From positions 62,001-126,000 of the forward strand of contig JASAMV010001045.1 in the NCBI GenBank assembly GCA_030248065.1: 64,000 bases of DNA, read 5' to 3'. The notes under the pieces are model-generated. The model was not told the DNA's origin. It saw only the letters and a list, made by a program, of their open reading frames with translations, and did no database searches. The position numbers and the translations under genes are program-made. This document shows positions 11,822-23,895 of this stretch, piece by piece; the stretch's first letter is position 1, and the number at the start of each line of letters is the position of its first letter. Origin of the DNA: Rhynchonema sp. JSB1_4 (taxonomy: Eukaryota; Nematoda; Chromadorea; Monhysterida; Xyalidae).

Positions 11822-12776
11822 CAGCAGCATCGTCAGTCAAGTATAGTGACTGGCAGCGAAATGTTTTGCTGCAGCAGCATCCTCAGTCAAGTATAGTGAC
11901 TGGCAGCGAAATGTTTTGCTGCAGCAGCATCCTCAGTCAAGTATAGTGACTGGCAGCGAAATGTTTTGCTGCAGCAGCATCCTCAGTCAAGTATAGTGAC
12001 TGGCAGCGAAATGTTTTGCTGCAGCAGCATCCTCAGTCAAGTATAGTGACTGGCAGCGAAATGTTTTGCTGCAGCAGCATCCTCAGTCAAGTATAGTGAC
12101 TGGCAGCGAAATGTTTTGCTGCAGCAGCATCGTCAGTCAAGTATAGTGACTGGCAGCGAAATGTTTTGCCGCAGCAGCATCCTCAGTCAAGTATAGTGAC
12201 TGGCAGCGAAATGTTTTGCCGCAGCAGCATCCTCAGTCAAGTATAGTGACTGGCAGCGAAATGTTTTGCTGCAGCAGCATCCTCAGTCAAGTATAGTGAC
12301 TGGCAGCAAAATGTTTTGCTGCAGCAGCATCCTCAGTCAAGTATAGTGACTGGCAGCGAAATGTTTTGCTGCAGCAGCATCCTCAGTCAAGTATAGTGAC
12401 TGGCAGCGAAATGTTTTGCTGCAGCAGCATCCTCAGTCAAGTATAGTGACTGGCAGCGAAATGTTTTGCTGCAGCAGCATCCTCAGTCAAGTATAGTGAC
12501 TGGCAGCGAAATGTTTTGCTGCAGCAGCATACTCAGTCAAGTATAGTGACTGGCAGCGAAATGTTTTACTGCAGCAGCATCCTCAGTCAAGTATACATTT
12601 CGCTGCCAGTCACTATACTTGACTGAGGATGCTGCTGCAGCAAAACATTTCGCTGCCAGTCACTATAATTGACAGAGGATGCTGCTGCAGCAAAACATTT
12701 CGCTGCCAGTTACTATACTTGACTGAGGATGCTGCTGCAGCAAAACATTTCGCTGCCAGTCACTATACTTGACTGA
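11822..12776. repeat. 50-bp minisatellite with a head-to-head inversion
   Basis: The unit TGGCAGCGAAATGTTTTGCT followed by GCAGCAGCATCCTCAGTCAA and GTATAGTGAC is exactly 50 bp. It repeats about 15 times with only single-base variants from 11822 to about 12594. At about 12595 the array flips, and about 3.5 units follow in reverse orientation to 12776. Diverged relatives flank it at 11570-11725 and 13270-13560. Confidence 0.95.
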
Positions 12777-12784
12777 GATTTTTT

Positions 12785-13006
12785 CAGTTTCATACAGTGG
12801 TTTCTGCAATGGTTTCAGGTATGTGTTGGCTAGCCCGCCGCGCCGGGGCGCCCAGTACTTTGACAGCACTGCTGGACGTCCGTCCAGCCTTGTTTTGCCC
12901 ATTTGTAGCATCAAAGAAAGAGGTAAATGCTTGTTTTCTCCCATTATAGCATCGAAACTTGAAGGCCATCTCAAAGTACGACACTGCCTTGGCACTTTGA
13001 TCCTAG
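12785..13006. repeat. Dispersed 220-bp repeat, copy 1
   Basis: From CAGTTTCATA to GATCCTAGT this is almost identical to 14032-14255. It contains a GCCCGCCGCGCCGGGGCGCC core. Both copies lie directly beside repeat arrays. Minus-strand reading frames are preserved, but I recognise no domain. Confidence 0.85.
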
Positions 13007-13269
13007 TTTTTACCCTTTTAACGGCATAGGCCGACTACTATATTTCACTGTGATCGCTGAAATTATTTCCTATTTTTGCTGAATTTTGCCTAATATTTGC
13101 GTTCGTCTAATTTGCAGGTTTGATTAAAAACGAATAAAATAATCAATTCTGCTAGTGACGAATTTGTGGTAAAAGCCTCAGTGATAAAAAAATTTAAGGC
13201 AAAACACACACGATATAACGTCTATGTCACGCTTCCCTTCACGTTTGTAAAACTAGCCAACAGCGAAGA

Positions 13270-13560
13270 GCCCTGCTGCTGTAGTAGCCGGCAACGAACC
13301 GTTTTGCTTCTGCAACATTCCCAGTCAAATATAGTAACCGGCAGCGAAACGTTTTGCTGCTGCAGCATCCTGAGTCAAATATAGTAGACGGCAGCAAAGC
13401 GTTTTGCTCCTGCAACTTTCCCAGTCAAATATAGCAACCGGCAGCGAACCGTTTTGCTGCTATGGTATCTCCAGGCAAATATAGGGCCGGCAGCGAAACG
13501 CTTTGCTGCTCCAGCATCAAATGTAGTAGCCGGCAGCGAACCGTTTTGCTGCTGTGGAGG
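13270..13560. repeat. Diverged minisatellite units (CGGCAGCGAACCGTTTTGCTG)
   Basis: About five units of 50-60 bp share GGCAGCGAA(A/C)CGTTTTGCTGC and AGTCAAATATAGTA with the main array. They are more diverged, which suggests an older expansion. Confidence 0.75.
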
Positions 13561-13564
13561 TAAC

Positions 13565-14030
13565 TGCATCTGAGTGTTGTCGGCGCAAGTCCAAGGGAAG
13601 CCAAGTGGTGTCTCAGTCCAAATGAAACGACACTAGGTGTGACCCTATCGAGGCTGAGCTGAGTCTGGTGGAAATAAAATTGCGTTTGCGTCGAAGGTGA
13701 AACAACATTTAGCTTGAACGAGTCGAAATTGAGTTTGACTGTGTTTAAACAAAGTGAAACAGTCCAGAAACAAACGAACCTGAGTCTGCCAAAATGGGAC
13801 AGAGGGACAAAACTGCGCATGAGTCCATACTGAGGTTGAACTTGAGCCCGAAGAAAACAAACCCAGTCCAACAAACACGAAATTTTCGTTTGGCCACCAG
13901 ATTCAGTTTTTTTGAAACTGAGCCAGGGTCAAAACTAAACGTAACTGAGTCGAAATAGAACACATTGTGTTTGAGTCCGTACGAAACGAAACTGAGTTTG
14001 ATTCCAAGCAACGGACACATTAAGCGAACA
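13565..14030. repeat. Degenerate tandem repeat rich in ACTGAGTCTG...GAAACAAA
   Basis: Recurring but heavily diverged blocks of about 35-45 bp share GAGTYTG and GAAACRAA motifs between the minisatellite flank and the second 220-bp repeat. No gene seen. Confidence 0.45.
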
Positions 14031-14031
14031 A

Positions 14032-14255
14032 TCAGTTTCATAAGATGGTTTCTGCAATGGTTTCAGGTATGTGTTGGCTAGCCCGCCGCGCCGGGGCGCC
14101 CAGTACTTTGACAGCACTGCTGGACGTCCGTCCAGCCTTGTTTTGCCCATTTGTAGCATCAAAGAAAGAGGTAAATGCTTGTTTTCTCCCATTATAGCAT
14201 CGAAACTTGAAGGCCATCTCAAAGTACGACACTGCCTTGGCACTTTGATCCTAGT
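14032..14255. repeat. Dispersed 220-bp repeat, copy 2
   Basis: Near-identical direct copy of 12785-13006; the sequences diverge immediately outside CAGTTTCATA and GATCCTAGT. Confidence 0.85.
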
Positions 14256-14460
14256 GTTCTTCATGTTTCTTGCAGTGATACCTGTGTCCAGCTCGTTATA
14301 TTCTCCGTGCCTCTTGAGAGTGATCGTTCTGTCTAGCTCTTTATATCCACTGGCACGTGGCACCCTGCCCTTGCATCAGTAAAACAACTGGTCAGAAACA
14401 AAATGAGGGCCGAATTCTTTACGCTTTTTGTTGCTATAATGAAGGTCTTTTCACCATCAG

Positions 14461-15814
14461 GTATGGGCAATCCGCCAGCTCATGGCACTCGCGCACACAG
14501 GCTACATGCTACATTACTGCCGTCAATGAATGCATCTATTCTCTGCAGTTATTCATTGAAACATCCCCAAATTTTGCAGTGGCGCAGAAAAGTGTTATGG
14601 CAAGCAGCTAATGAGAACCGGATAAATTAAAAAGCGGTAATCAAAGTATGACATTCGCCCAAAGTGTACATCTTGTTTAGAAAATGGCGTGTGCTGCTGC
14701 ACGCGCTGTGTGTATTAGGGCGCGTATAGATTGAACTGGAAATATTTCTGGAGCAACAATTTTTTATTCTATGTCCGAAAGCCAGAAATATCTCCAGCTC
14801 AATCTATACACAACCTGGAAATATTTCTGGAGCAACAATTTTTTCTTCTATGTCACAGATCCAGAAATATCTACAGCTCAATCTATACGCAAAACTGGAG
14901 ATATTTCTGGAGCAGTTTGAAACATTTATGCCTCCAGCTTATTCAAGAAAAAATGTGGGGTGAGTGCATGCAACATTTTCTTTGATTACAGGGTGTGCCA
15001 AATTATATCATGGATTATTCTTTGTGCAGCAACAGTTGAATGGTGATAAAACGCGAAGTACACCCAACATCAGCTTTAGATTGTTTAAAGTTCTACTTGC
15101 CAAGCTATATTCGCTATTTTGTAAACATGCTTTCACATGCCCGAGAATTCTAAACGATGCCCCTAATTTGGTGCGGTATCAGAATTGAGCTTCCGACCTC
15201 GGTATACACTTTATTTTGTTTTTGTGGTATGCAAGCGATCTCCTTGTTAGAATTTTCATTGCGTCACGTTGTGCACGTTTAAAAACCATTGGTTCAGTAC
15301 AGGGTGCTCAACTGAAATTTTCAGGTGCAAATTTTTCTTTAAAAAACGCGTTCTCGGGCATGTGAAAACATGTTTGCAAAATAGTAAAGTTTAGCTTGGC
15401 AAACTTTAAAAAAAAATTCAAAGCTGATGTTGGGTGTATACTTTGCGTTTTATCACCATCAAACTGTTGCTGCACAACCAATAATTCATGTTATAATTTG
15501 GCACACCCTGTAATTAAAGAAAATGTTGCATGCACTCACACCACGTTTTTTCTTTTATAACTTGGACACATAAATGTTACGAACTGCTCCAGAAATATTT
15601 CCAGTTTTGCGTATAGATTGAGCTGGAAATATTTCTGGACCTGTGACATAGAATAAAAAACATGGCTCCAGAAATATTTCCAGGTTGTGTATAGATTGAG
15701 CTGGAGATATTTCTGGCTTTCGGACATAGAATAAAAAATTGGTGCTCCAGAAATATTTCCAGTTCAATCTATACGCGCCCTAAAAAGTGCCATGAGCCGA
15801 TGGATTGCCCATAC
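14461..15814. mobile_element. MITE family C, copy 1, split by a nested element
   Basis: Terminal inverted repeats GTATGGGCAATCC...CATGGCACT and AGTGCCATGAGCC...GATTGCCCATAC bound the element. The 14717-15782 palindrome is inserted inside it. An uninterrupted copy lies at 32606-32895 and another in inverse orientation at 47481-47775. Confidence 0.85.
14717..15782. mobile_element. Palindromic element nested in MITE C
   Basis: Ends AGGGCGCGTATAGATTGAAC and its inverse. Both arms carry three repeats of CTGGAAATATTTCTGGAGC in alternating orientation. The arms extend inward for about 400 bp, so the whole 1.07 kb folds back on itself. No transposase ORF seen. Confidence 0.85.
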
Positions 15815-16019
15815 ATACACACTTTGACATACAGGTACGACCAAGCCAAAGAGAATAATCAATCACAGAATGCGTTAGAGTAAGCGTGCGAACATTACAA
15901 TGTTGTGTCCCTGAAATCGCAAGGTTTTGTGGTCAAACTATCAATGTTGGAACAATTCTTGAGCCAAATACGTGCAGCAAATGCGCCAAAACCGTGTACA
16001 AATTAGAACCGGTTCTAAT

Positions 16020-16200
16020 TGGCTTTTTTCCGGTTTCACGGTTTCACGGTTTCAAAACAATAAGACCCAACCGTGAAACCGTGTCATTGTGAAGACAACA
16101 AACGTGAAACCGTGAAACCGTAAAACCGTGAAACCGTGTCATTGTGAAGACAACAATCGCAAAACCGTGAAACCGTGAAACCGTAAAACCGTGTCATTGT
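16020..16200. repeat. Short tandem repeat of CCGTGAAA
   Basis: Runs of AACCGTGAAACCGTG are separated by GTCATTGTGAAGACAACAA. The preceding stretch carries the inverse (GGTTTCACGG). Confidence 0.85.
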
Positions 16201-16334
16201 GAAGACGGCCATAGCGTGCGAGAAAACTTGCTAGCACGCGCTAATCAGCTTTTTGCATTGTGAATGCAAAAGTGTGCGCATCTCGCACGCTAACGCGCTT
16301 GAATTGTGAATGCGGCCTAAGCCTTTGGCACGTG

Positions 16335-17249
16335 TACAGTATTTTCTCCTTCAACGTTGTACTTTAATATTTTTTCAGCTGAAAAAATATTTTTGTAATC
16401 GCTATGCTTCGCATAGGAGCATTGATTTTCTCATCTCGAAAGATTAAACAATATTACAAAATGGAGGGTGCGCGCTTGGTACTTAAGGCGGACGTGGTTG
16501 AACGGATGAAAAATATTACAAAACCGAGAACGACTTTTCAATTTTTCGCATTTTATGCATGTTTTTTAAACTTAAATTGATCTTTCAATTGCAACGTGAC
16601 TGGTGTAAAGTAAGTCATGAAACAAGAGTGGATGTCCCAAAAAAATTCGGACGCATGAATGTGTAAGCTCTGGGAAATAAAACGACCTAAACTTGATCAA
16701 AAATATAATTGGGTCGCATATCATGCACAAAAACCTGGGGTAGAAGTCTCTCTGCCCTGAATCGAGATCCAATTCGCCGTGATTACGTGGATCATAACAT
16801 TCACAATATTTCAACGAGCATAACGTTATCATCATAAATAACACTCAAAAAATCAAGTGGCCAATCAAGTTTTTAAACCACACACATTTTTAAGTTTTTA
16901 CACATTCACGCGTCCGAATTTTTTTGGGACACCCACTCTTGTTTCATGACTTACTTTACATCAGTCTTGTTGCAATTGAAACATCAATTTAAGTTTGAAA
17001 AACATGCATAAAATGCGAAAAATTGAAAAGTCATTCCCGGTTTTGTAATATTTTTTCATCTTTTTTCAGCTGAAAAAAGCGTTCAACCACGTCCGCCTTA
17101 AGTACCAAGCGCGCACCCTCCATTTTGTAATATTTTTTAATCTTGCGAGATGAGAAAATCAATGCTCCTATGCGAAGCATAGCGATTACAAAAATATTTT
17201 TTCAGCTGAAAAAATATTAAAGTACAACGTTGAAGGCGAAAATACTGTA
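16335..17249. mobile_element. Foldback element of about 915 bp
   Basis: TACAGTATTTTC...TTCAACGTTGTAC on the left is the inverse of the right end. The arms (about 400 bp) include GTTGAACCACGTCCGCCTT / AAGGCGGACGTGG and match over most of their length. The central part also pairs (GACACCCACTCTTGTTTC). No coding content. Confidence 0.85.
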
Positions 17250-17252
17250 GTG

Positions 17253-17452
<200 letters not shown>

Positions 17453-17875
17453 CCAGCTCAGTGTTGATGTGGCTCCAAGTGTTTTGATCTTAATTTATCA
17501 AATGCTGCCTTCCCGACTTGCAACATAGGTCAAGGTCCCGACCAATTCCCGCAAAAGGTTCAATTGTTTTTAACTGGCTTCAAGCAAGGCGCACGCCGAG
17601 AAAGACCTCTGCTCCCCGCCCGAGTATAATTGCATCGCGGCAACCAAAAATAGAACGAGAGACAACCGCACTTATCCTGCTGTTCATCAACTTGTGATGC
17701 ATAATTGGCGAACCGCTTCCCGAACCGGCGCAGAGTGACTTGCACTGTTCCGTTTGATTCAGTGCGAGTGGCATTTGTGCGAGTCAATTCGCAACGTGTC
17801 CCGGTTGTTGATAAAAGGTAGGTATGTAAACATGCTCAGATTGTGGTTGTTGGAGCCGTTTGAATGTATCCCACG

Positions 17876-18085
17876 GTCCAAGGGCGGATCGAGGGGGGCA
17901 CAGCGGCCATGCCCCCTCTGGTCTATTTGGCCCCTGAAGGGGGCCAGTGCTTCGGAAGGAAGAAGAAAAATGACCCCTAAATCGCAGAATTTTCACTGTG
18001 ATACACTACAAGTAAAAAATCGCGCGTTTCGGGCGTCAGATACACCCATTTTCGATGTAATTTGGCTCTCGTGCGCGTAAAAAGC
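17876..18085. repeat. Dispersed repeat (AGGGCGGATC end), copy 1
   Basis: Shares AAGGGCGGATC, GGCCATGCCCCC, GAAGGGGGC and ATGACCCCTAAATCGCAG with 41503-41727 in the same order and orientation. Confidence 0.75.
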
Positions 18086-18953
18086 ACACGTTGCTATTGA
18101 ATACCTATTGCAAAGCACGAGTCTACTTGTTCTTTACAAAACCATTCGCAGGAAATGTTACTGGCTGCGAACTAATGTTGCCCGATCTCGTCATTCCATG
18201 TTCACCCACGTGGCGCTGCTGGCTGGGTCTATTGCATCAAAAAGCAACCCCTATTGACGTATATGTTAGACCTCGCTTGACTTCTTTTCGCTGAGATGCG
18301 AGTATACCTTGGGTACCTACAGTATGTCCCGTAGGTATTGAATCGAATATTCACTTCATATACTGTATGTATATTACCAGCCAATCTTTTCTTGTTCTAG
18401 TTATACAAATATGTAAGCCATTTCTTGGCCATTGATTTTTCTGTTTTTTATCTACTATACATAGTACCTCGGCGACGTCAGCCTCGTGTACGGTTTTGAT
18501 ACAACGCCATTTTTACTCTTTGTCTTTTTATAAATGGAACTCTTTGTTGCGCAAGTCATGACAGGCGGTCGCGCAAGCTACATACATAGTTGGACCGAAG
18601 CGAACCAAAGTCAAGAGTGTTGAACCCCTAGAACACAAACTTTAACTGCTTGCCAACATCAGGCCCAGCCGCACATCGACAGCGCCAATCCCTAATAACC
18701 AGATTGGTACAATAATGAAAGAATGAAAGCCTTGCATCTTATTTGCCTTACAGCACTTTTTGTTCAATTTCTCGGCCACTAATTGGCTACGATCCGGGGT
18801 TTAACTTTGTAAGTTTATCACGGTTTCCAAAGCCCGTCAACTAAAAGCATACCATGGTTCATGTCTGTGATAAACTTATAACCGCATAATTTAATTAAAG
18901 TTAAAAATTCCTGTGAACGATGCCCCCTCGACTACAGGACGTAACAATGAATG

Positions 18954-19112
18954 TACAGTACCAGCTGCAATTCTAGGCGATCCTGAGGCGGCGCAGGCTT
19001 AGCCTGCAGGCTGGCCTGCACAGTTAAGGAAAGAAACCAGCGGAGCCCGCAGGCGCCTGCAGGCTGAGCCTGCGCCGCCTCAGGATCGCCTAGAATTGCA
19101 GCGGGTACTGTA
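18954..19112. mobile_element. GC-rich hairpin MITE
   Basis: Ends TACAGTA and TACTGTA. Arms CAATTCTAGGCGATCCTGAGG...CAGGC and their inverse are almost perfect over about 60 bp. Confidence 0.85.
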
Positions 19113-20359
19113 TCTTGCTTTGTGTCAGTCAGAAAACACAAAAACATCAAGTTCCTCTGGCACCAGAAGGGAACCAAAACTACTTTCTTGGAAACTGTAC
19201 ATATATATCACAGCGACTGAGAGAGCGGCCCTGAGTCGGCCAAGCATGTGGTTCTAAAGAGTGCATACTTTTCGCTCGATTCTGGTTCGTTATCAATCCC
19301 TTGTGTAGACCATTAATATCTACCTCTCTCTAAAATTGAGACATTTTAGGAAGTAACAATTTGTTTGGCTAGGGTAACATTCGGAATATCCATTGTGGCG
19401 TGGGTGCATAACTATTTTTTTTAGAAGAAAATTAATTACAGCTGCGAACCGTTCGTATTCTGTGAGCTAACAGCCTCCGGACAGTTCTTGTCAGGAAAAC
19501 GCCAGCATGGAGATTGATGTATTGTTTCTGGCTGTTCGGTGTTATTTGATATGATTTTTTTCACTGGGATGAAAAAAGACTCCAAGTGGTGCAAGTTTTA
19601 CGTACGATAAAAAGTGAACTTCCAGAAAACCACACGGTTTTTATGGAGGAAAGTCCTGAGACACCGCGAAACAGAATACAGCACCCTTCAGACCCTAAAT
19701 CCGTCTGAGGACATGCAACACATACATATTCTTGTGTTCTCAACCAAATACATGGCTGCTCAGGAGGCCAGAAAAAAACGCTTCTCTTTCGCGCAAAAAT
19801 GCGGTAATTCCGTCTAATGGCTAGTCCATAAAAGTTGCTTTGGGCATACGTACAGTCTGACGTCGCGCTTGCTTTTTTTATGAGCACGCCTTGTTTGGCC
19901 AACCAGGATCCGATTTGTCTTCTGTAACGTGTTCTTTAGTTGTTGATGTAGTGGCCTTTTGGGTCACGCGTTATTCGACTTGTGAACTATTGTGTGTGTG
20001 TACTTTTTGCTCGCCGCCTGTTCAGCCCAGTCGTGGCAGTGCACCAGGGCATCGCCAGCGTGACTGGATCAATGGCGAACTCATTTGCTGTTTTCAAATT
20101 TAACCTGGAATTAGTTTTTTTTGTATTTCTTGGTTTATTGAAGACCAAGACAGGAAATGAAAGTTTTCAGCCCGGAAGGCGGTTTGTTTGACCTTGCGCG
20201 ATGCCACGACCAGAAAGACTGCAGATCGTGTTCGTGTGCTTGCAATAGCATAAATTATCCATGTGATTTAATCTATAGTCGGTTCATGCAAAAAAGTCCA
20301 CATCAATTATTTTTCTTTCTCTAGGCTCCGCAGAACAGGTTCCCGGGAACCAAACAACC

Positions 20360-23300
20360 ATGGGCTATCCGAGCTTCTGTCATCGCGGTGATTCTCACCA
20401 TCACACAGCGAATGAAGCTGCCACAAATCACAGCCATATTTTATTGAACCAAAACACCACCGAAATCGATCAAAATATCAGATTGATGAAATTGTATTTC
20501 TATTTCTACGCGACTGTTCCCATCGTCGCCGTTGGCATTATTGGCAACGTACTCAATCTGGCTACATTACAGGTTTGATGATCTTTTAGTTCGTTCGGAT
20601 CGACAAGTTACTGGTATCGTTTAGCAAATGTGCAATGAAAGGGTATACTGTCACCTGAGCACTGAACACAGGTATACATAATAAGACATCCAGACATCTG
20701 TTTTCTGTTGCATACCAGTGAGACCCTATATTATGCAGAGTTACATTATTTCAGAGTTACAGTCGAGCAATAGGAGCAGTCAGCCGTTCCATCCACAACA
20801 ATAGCTCTTGTGCATTTTTGGGTCACCGCACGTGACCATCCGGTGCATTCGCATTGATGATGACCTGAAACGGGTTGAAACAGGGCAACCAGCAAAAACA
20901 CACATTGCTGTCCCATTTTCATTTCTCACACGGGAGGTCATTTATACATTAGGTTATCGTTATCGTTACCATGTACTTATCGTCTGAGAAAATCGTATAG
21001 AACATGGAGGAGTCCACCAAAGTTTTCTTCCTCATCCATCCCCGGTTAATCAGGTATACGTATGCGGCCTAAAGTAAGGTTATTGATGGAAAACGCACGG
21101 AAACTTTCATGAAACACCAACGTACCCGTTCCTATTCACCAGGCCCCCACCCTGCGCACCGTGCCATTCATGTACATTCGCGCGATGGCACTATTTGACC
21201 TGATCGGGCTCATACTTGTCTTGCCGACAGCTACGAAAATCAGCGGCTTGCTACCAAACGACCTGCACATTTTGGTTGTCTGGCAGGCGCACCTGGAGCT
21301 GCCGTTTCTCAACTGTTTCCTGCTCGCCAGCATGTATTCAGGTGAGTGCTGATCAGGGTTGGGCAAAAAAGTTTTTTTTTAAAAACTCGTTTTCAAAAAA
21401 AACCATTTTAAAAAAACGTGTTTTCAGTTAAAAACACCCAGATGACCGAAATATGTCCCCAAAAAAGTTGGAAAACGCTCATGTTGGGAAGAAAACGTGG
21501 TTAAATGAAGTAATTCTATGTGTTGAGGCAAAATGAAAGGGTTTCAATCCTTTTCAAGCGAGTTGTTAACATCCTGTGTCAGACCCGCATCATGGGACCA
21601 ACTTTGGCCTGGGGTCATCATTGAAAGTCGAACTCCGTATGTCGACGTATCTCGAGTCTCGACAAAGTAAAAATTGGTCGGAAAATTTTTTGAAAAAAAT
21701 GGGACAAAAAATTGATTTTCCCTGAAAATCAGGTACTTTCTTTGAAAAATTCAGGGAAAATCAAGAAAATTCAGGATTGAAAAAACCAAAACGACCCTGG
21801 CGTTTTACTTTAAAAAACTTCGTTTTTACCTTAGAAAAAACTCCGTCGTTTTTTTGCCCAACCCTGGTGCTAATATGACGTAGAATAGTCCACTTTCTTA
21901 CCTGGTAGGAATAATCGGCGTGGTCGAACTGTTTATTTTCGATGATCGCTATATGTAATCTGCGCGTGAAGTCGGATGTAGAGCACGACACGTTAGGCGG
22001 GTATGCGGTATATCTGAAACTTCACTCAATAGTTCTGTCCCAGAAATGTGGGCTCGACGCCGATTGCTGGGTCTGGAACGCAATGAAATTGAAACACGGC
22101 TCCGAATCGAGTCTGCGTCCTGTTTCAGTTCTTGTGGAAAACTTTGTTCACCTTACGGGACAAACGTTCCCAATCGTCTCAACCTTTGGCTTGTGCAAAT
22201 TCTAGCGGCATCTACATAGTTCAACGCTCTTTTTTGCAGCGGTTGTTCTCACGATGCAACGTTACCGCATGGTCTGTCACCCCACGCATGTGCGATCTGT
22301 GAAACATCAGCAAGCCAAGGCACGTGTCAATATTTGCGTGGTGCTCATGTTGGCCGTCGTGCTACAAATTCCGATGGCTGCCCAGTTCAGTGTTGCGACC
22401 AAGTCGGACGGTACTTTCGCGCAAGTCGACAATTACGAAGTGCAGTGTGTCGAACCCTACGCTACGGTTGGTCATCATTCTCAGTCATGTATCGTTGTCC
22501 AAATTGTACAATAGGCACAGCAGCAAGGAATACCATAATATTCCGAAACATCATCTAACAAAGCTGGCAGCAAGGTCAACCATCGCAACTTTGTTGGCGC
22601 CGTGTCGTTGATTTAAATATGCGATTGTGAACAGGGCGATCCTGCGGCTTGTATTACAGTGGTCAACTCCAGTGGTCAAAACATTTCGTCACCAACTAGA
22701 GACGTCAACTCTCCTCGAATGCCATGTATAACTTCTCGCGCTCACACAGGGCTGCTGTGGAGCTGATGAAGCGATACGACCACTTACTTAACTACTGTAA
22801 CAATAACCGTGGTCCTCTCGAACCATATCTGTTTCTCGAACAAAAAATCATCTCCATTTTAATTTTCAGTTGTTCGTCATCTACAAATACACGCGTGACA
22901 CAGTGCGCTTTGCTGGTGTGCTTGCACTGGTTGTGCTCAACGTTGTGATCATTCGGGGATTGCGCACAGCCGGACAGAGACGACGGCACTTGAAACGGAG
23001 CACACTACTGGCGCACAGGTACATTATGGTGACCGCTTGGTCATTTTTAAGCAAAAAATTTTGCTATCATTTACCACCTGCTCATGTATATCAGTTTTGG
23101 CATTAACGTAAAGTAGCCATTAACGTCAGTAACGTCATTAAAGTAGCCACACTAGGTTAAGGATGACGCATGGGAGGCCACATACCAAAAGACTTCATAC
23201 AGATAACCGATTGTGCAGTTTGACCACCATACAATAACCCACCCCAGTCACAGGTCCCGCAGTACCGTAAGCACCACATCCGAACGTGCATTGGTACGGT

Positions 23301-23895
23301 CATTCACGGACAACAAGGTTACGGTACTGATGATGGTCATTACCGTAATCTACATTCTTGGCAATTTGCCAATACTCGGTGTGATGATGTTTCATGAAGA
23401 TACGTATGAGCACGATTTTGGATATCAGGTGGGCACAATTCATCCTCTTCACAGTGAGCCCACACTGGGATTGACAGTGTGTATGAATTTACACTTACAG
23501 TACATGGAAATCGAAACATTGTAATTTTGTGACTGGGTTGCCTTGAGGGCTACATTGAAGCAAAAAATTGTAATTTTGATCGTCAATACCGGGTCCCGAT
23601 CGGGCCCCTATAAACACAGTGGATTGCACTGAATTTAGGCATCCTCTAGTCTCACAGCCATTCGTTTTTGTAAAATCAGACTCCACGAAAGGCTCGCTAA
23701 TGTTTCACAGAACAATTACGACTGCCATAATGTTTTCAGTTATTCCGTGCGATTGCAAACCTGATGGAAGTAACGAATCACTGTGTGAACTTCTATGTGT
23801 TCTGTATGGCCAGCAGCGATTATTCGGAAGTTTGTGCCGTTAGCATATTCAAAAACTTTTCTCTCAACCGGTTCCAACTCGAACACAAGCGATGA
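20360..23895 (+). CDS. FMRFamide-receptor-like GPCR (class A)
   Basis: Six exons (20360-20572, 21143-21341, 22240-22466, 22870-23018, 23254-23428, 23740-23895) join in frame to 372 residues and stop at TGA 23893-23895. Seven hydrophobic segments fall at about residues 45-67 (TM1, with the GNxxN motif), 82-100, 121-143, 167-186, 226-243, 284-307 and 325-345. TM3 ends in QRYRMVCHP, a DRY variant with Q for D followed by the conserved CHP loop. TM7 carries NHCVNFYVFCMAS, typical of invertebrate FMRFamide/myosuppressin-type receptors. TM6 lacks a CWxP motif. The predicted role is a plasma-membrane neuropeptide receptor coupling to G proteins; the ligand is unknown. I chose ATG 20360 because it opens a glycosylatable, His-rich extracellular N-terminus (NHS, NTT) before TM1. 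Introns carry a CAGGGTTGGGC element (21354-21866) and a family B MITE (22656-22800). Confidence 0.9.
21354..21866. mobile_element. CAGGGTTGGGCAAAAA element, copy 1 (GPCR intron 2)
   Basis: Terminal inverted repeats CAGGGTTGGGCAAAAAA / TTTTTTGCCCAACCCTG enclose about 510 bp. The body is homologous to 33437-33880 (AAAACGCTCATGTTGGGAAG, CAGACCCGCATCATGG). Non-coding. Confidence 0.85.
22656..22800. mobile_element. MITE family B, copy 2 (GPCR intron 3)
   Basis: ACAGTGGTCAACTCCAGTGG at the left end and a degraded inverse at the right; internally homologous to the copies at 8133 and 49394. Confidence 0.7.

Larger units (their letters stand above)
17453..20324. other. Intergenic region upstream of the GPCR
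   Basis: No gene seen. It contains the dispersed repeat at 17876-18085 and the hairpin at 18954-19112. A TTTTCTTTCTCTAG acceptor at 20323-20324 marks the start of the GPCR's first recognised exon. It could be a cis acceptor from a distant 5' exon or a trans-splice acceptor. Confidence 0.5.

Noticed and set aside
11822..12776. CRISPR-like array
   Set aside because: Units are contiguous 50-bp copies with no unique spacers, in a eukaryotic intergenic region.
12785..14255. Conserved 64-residue minus-strand peptide in both 220-bp repeats as a gene
   Set aside because: Identity of the DNA itself explains the shared frame; the sequences diverge abruptly outside it and no domain is recognisable.
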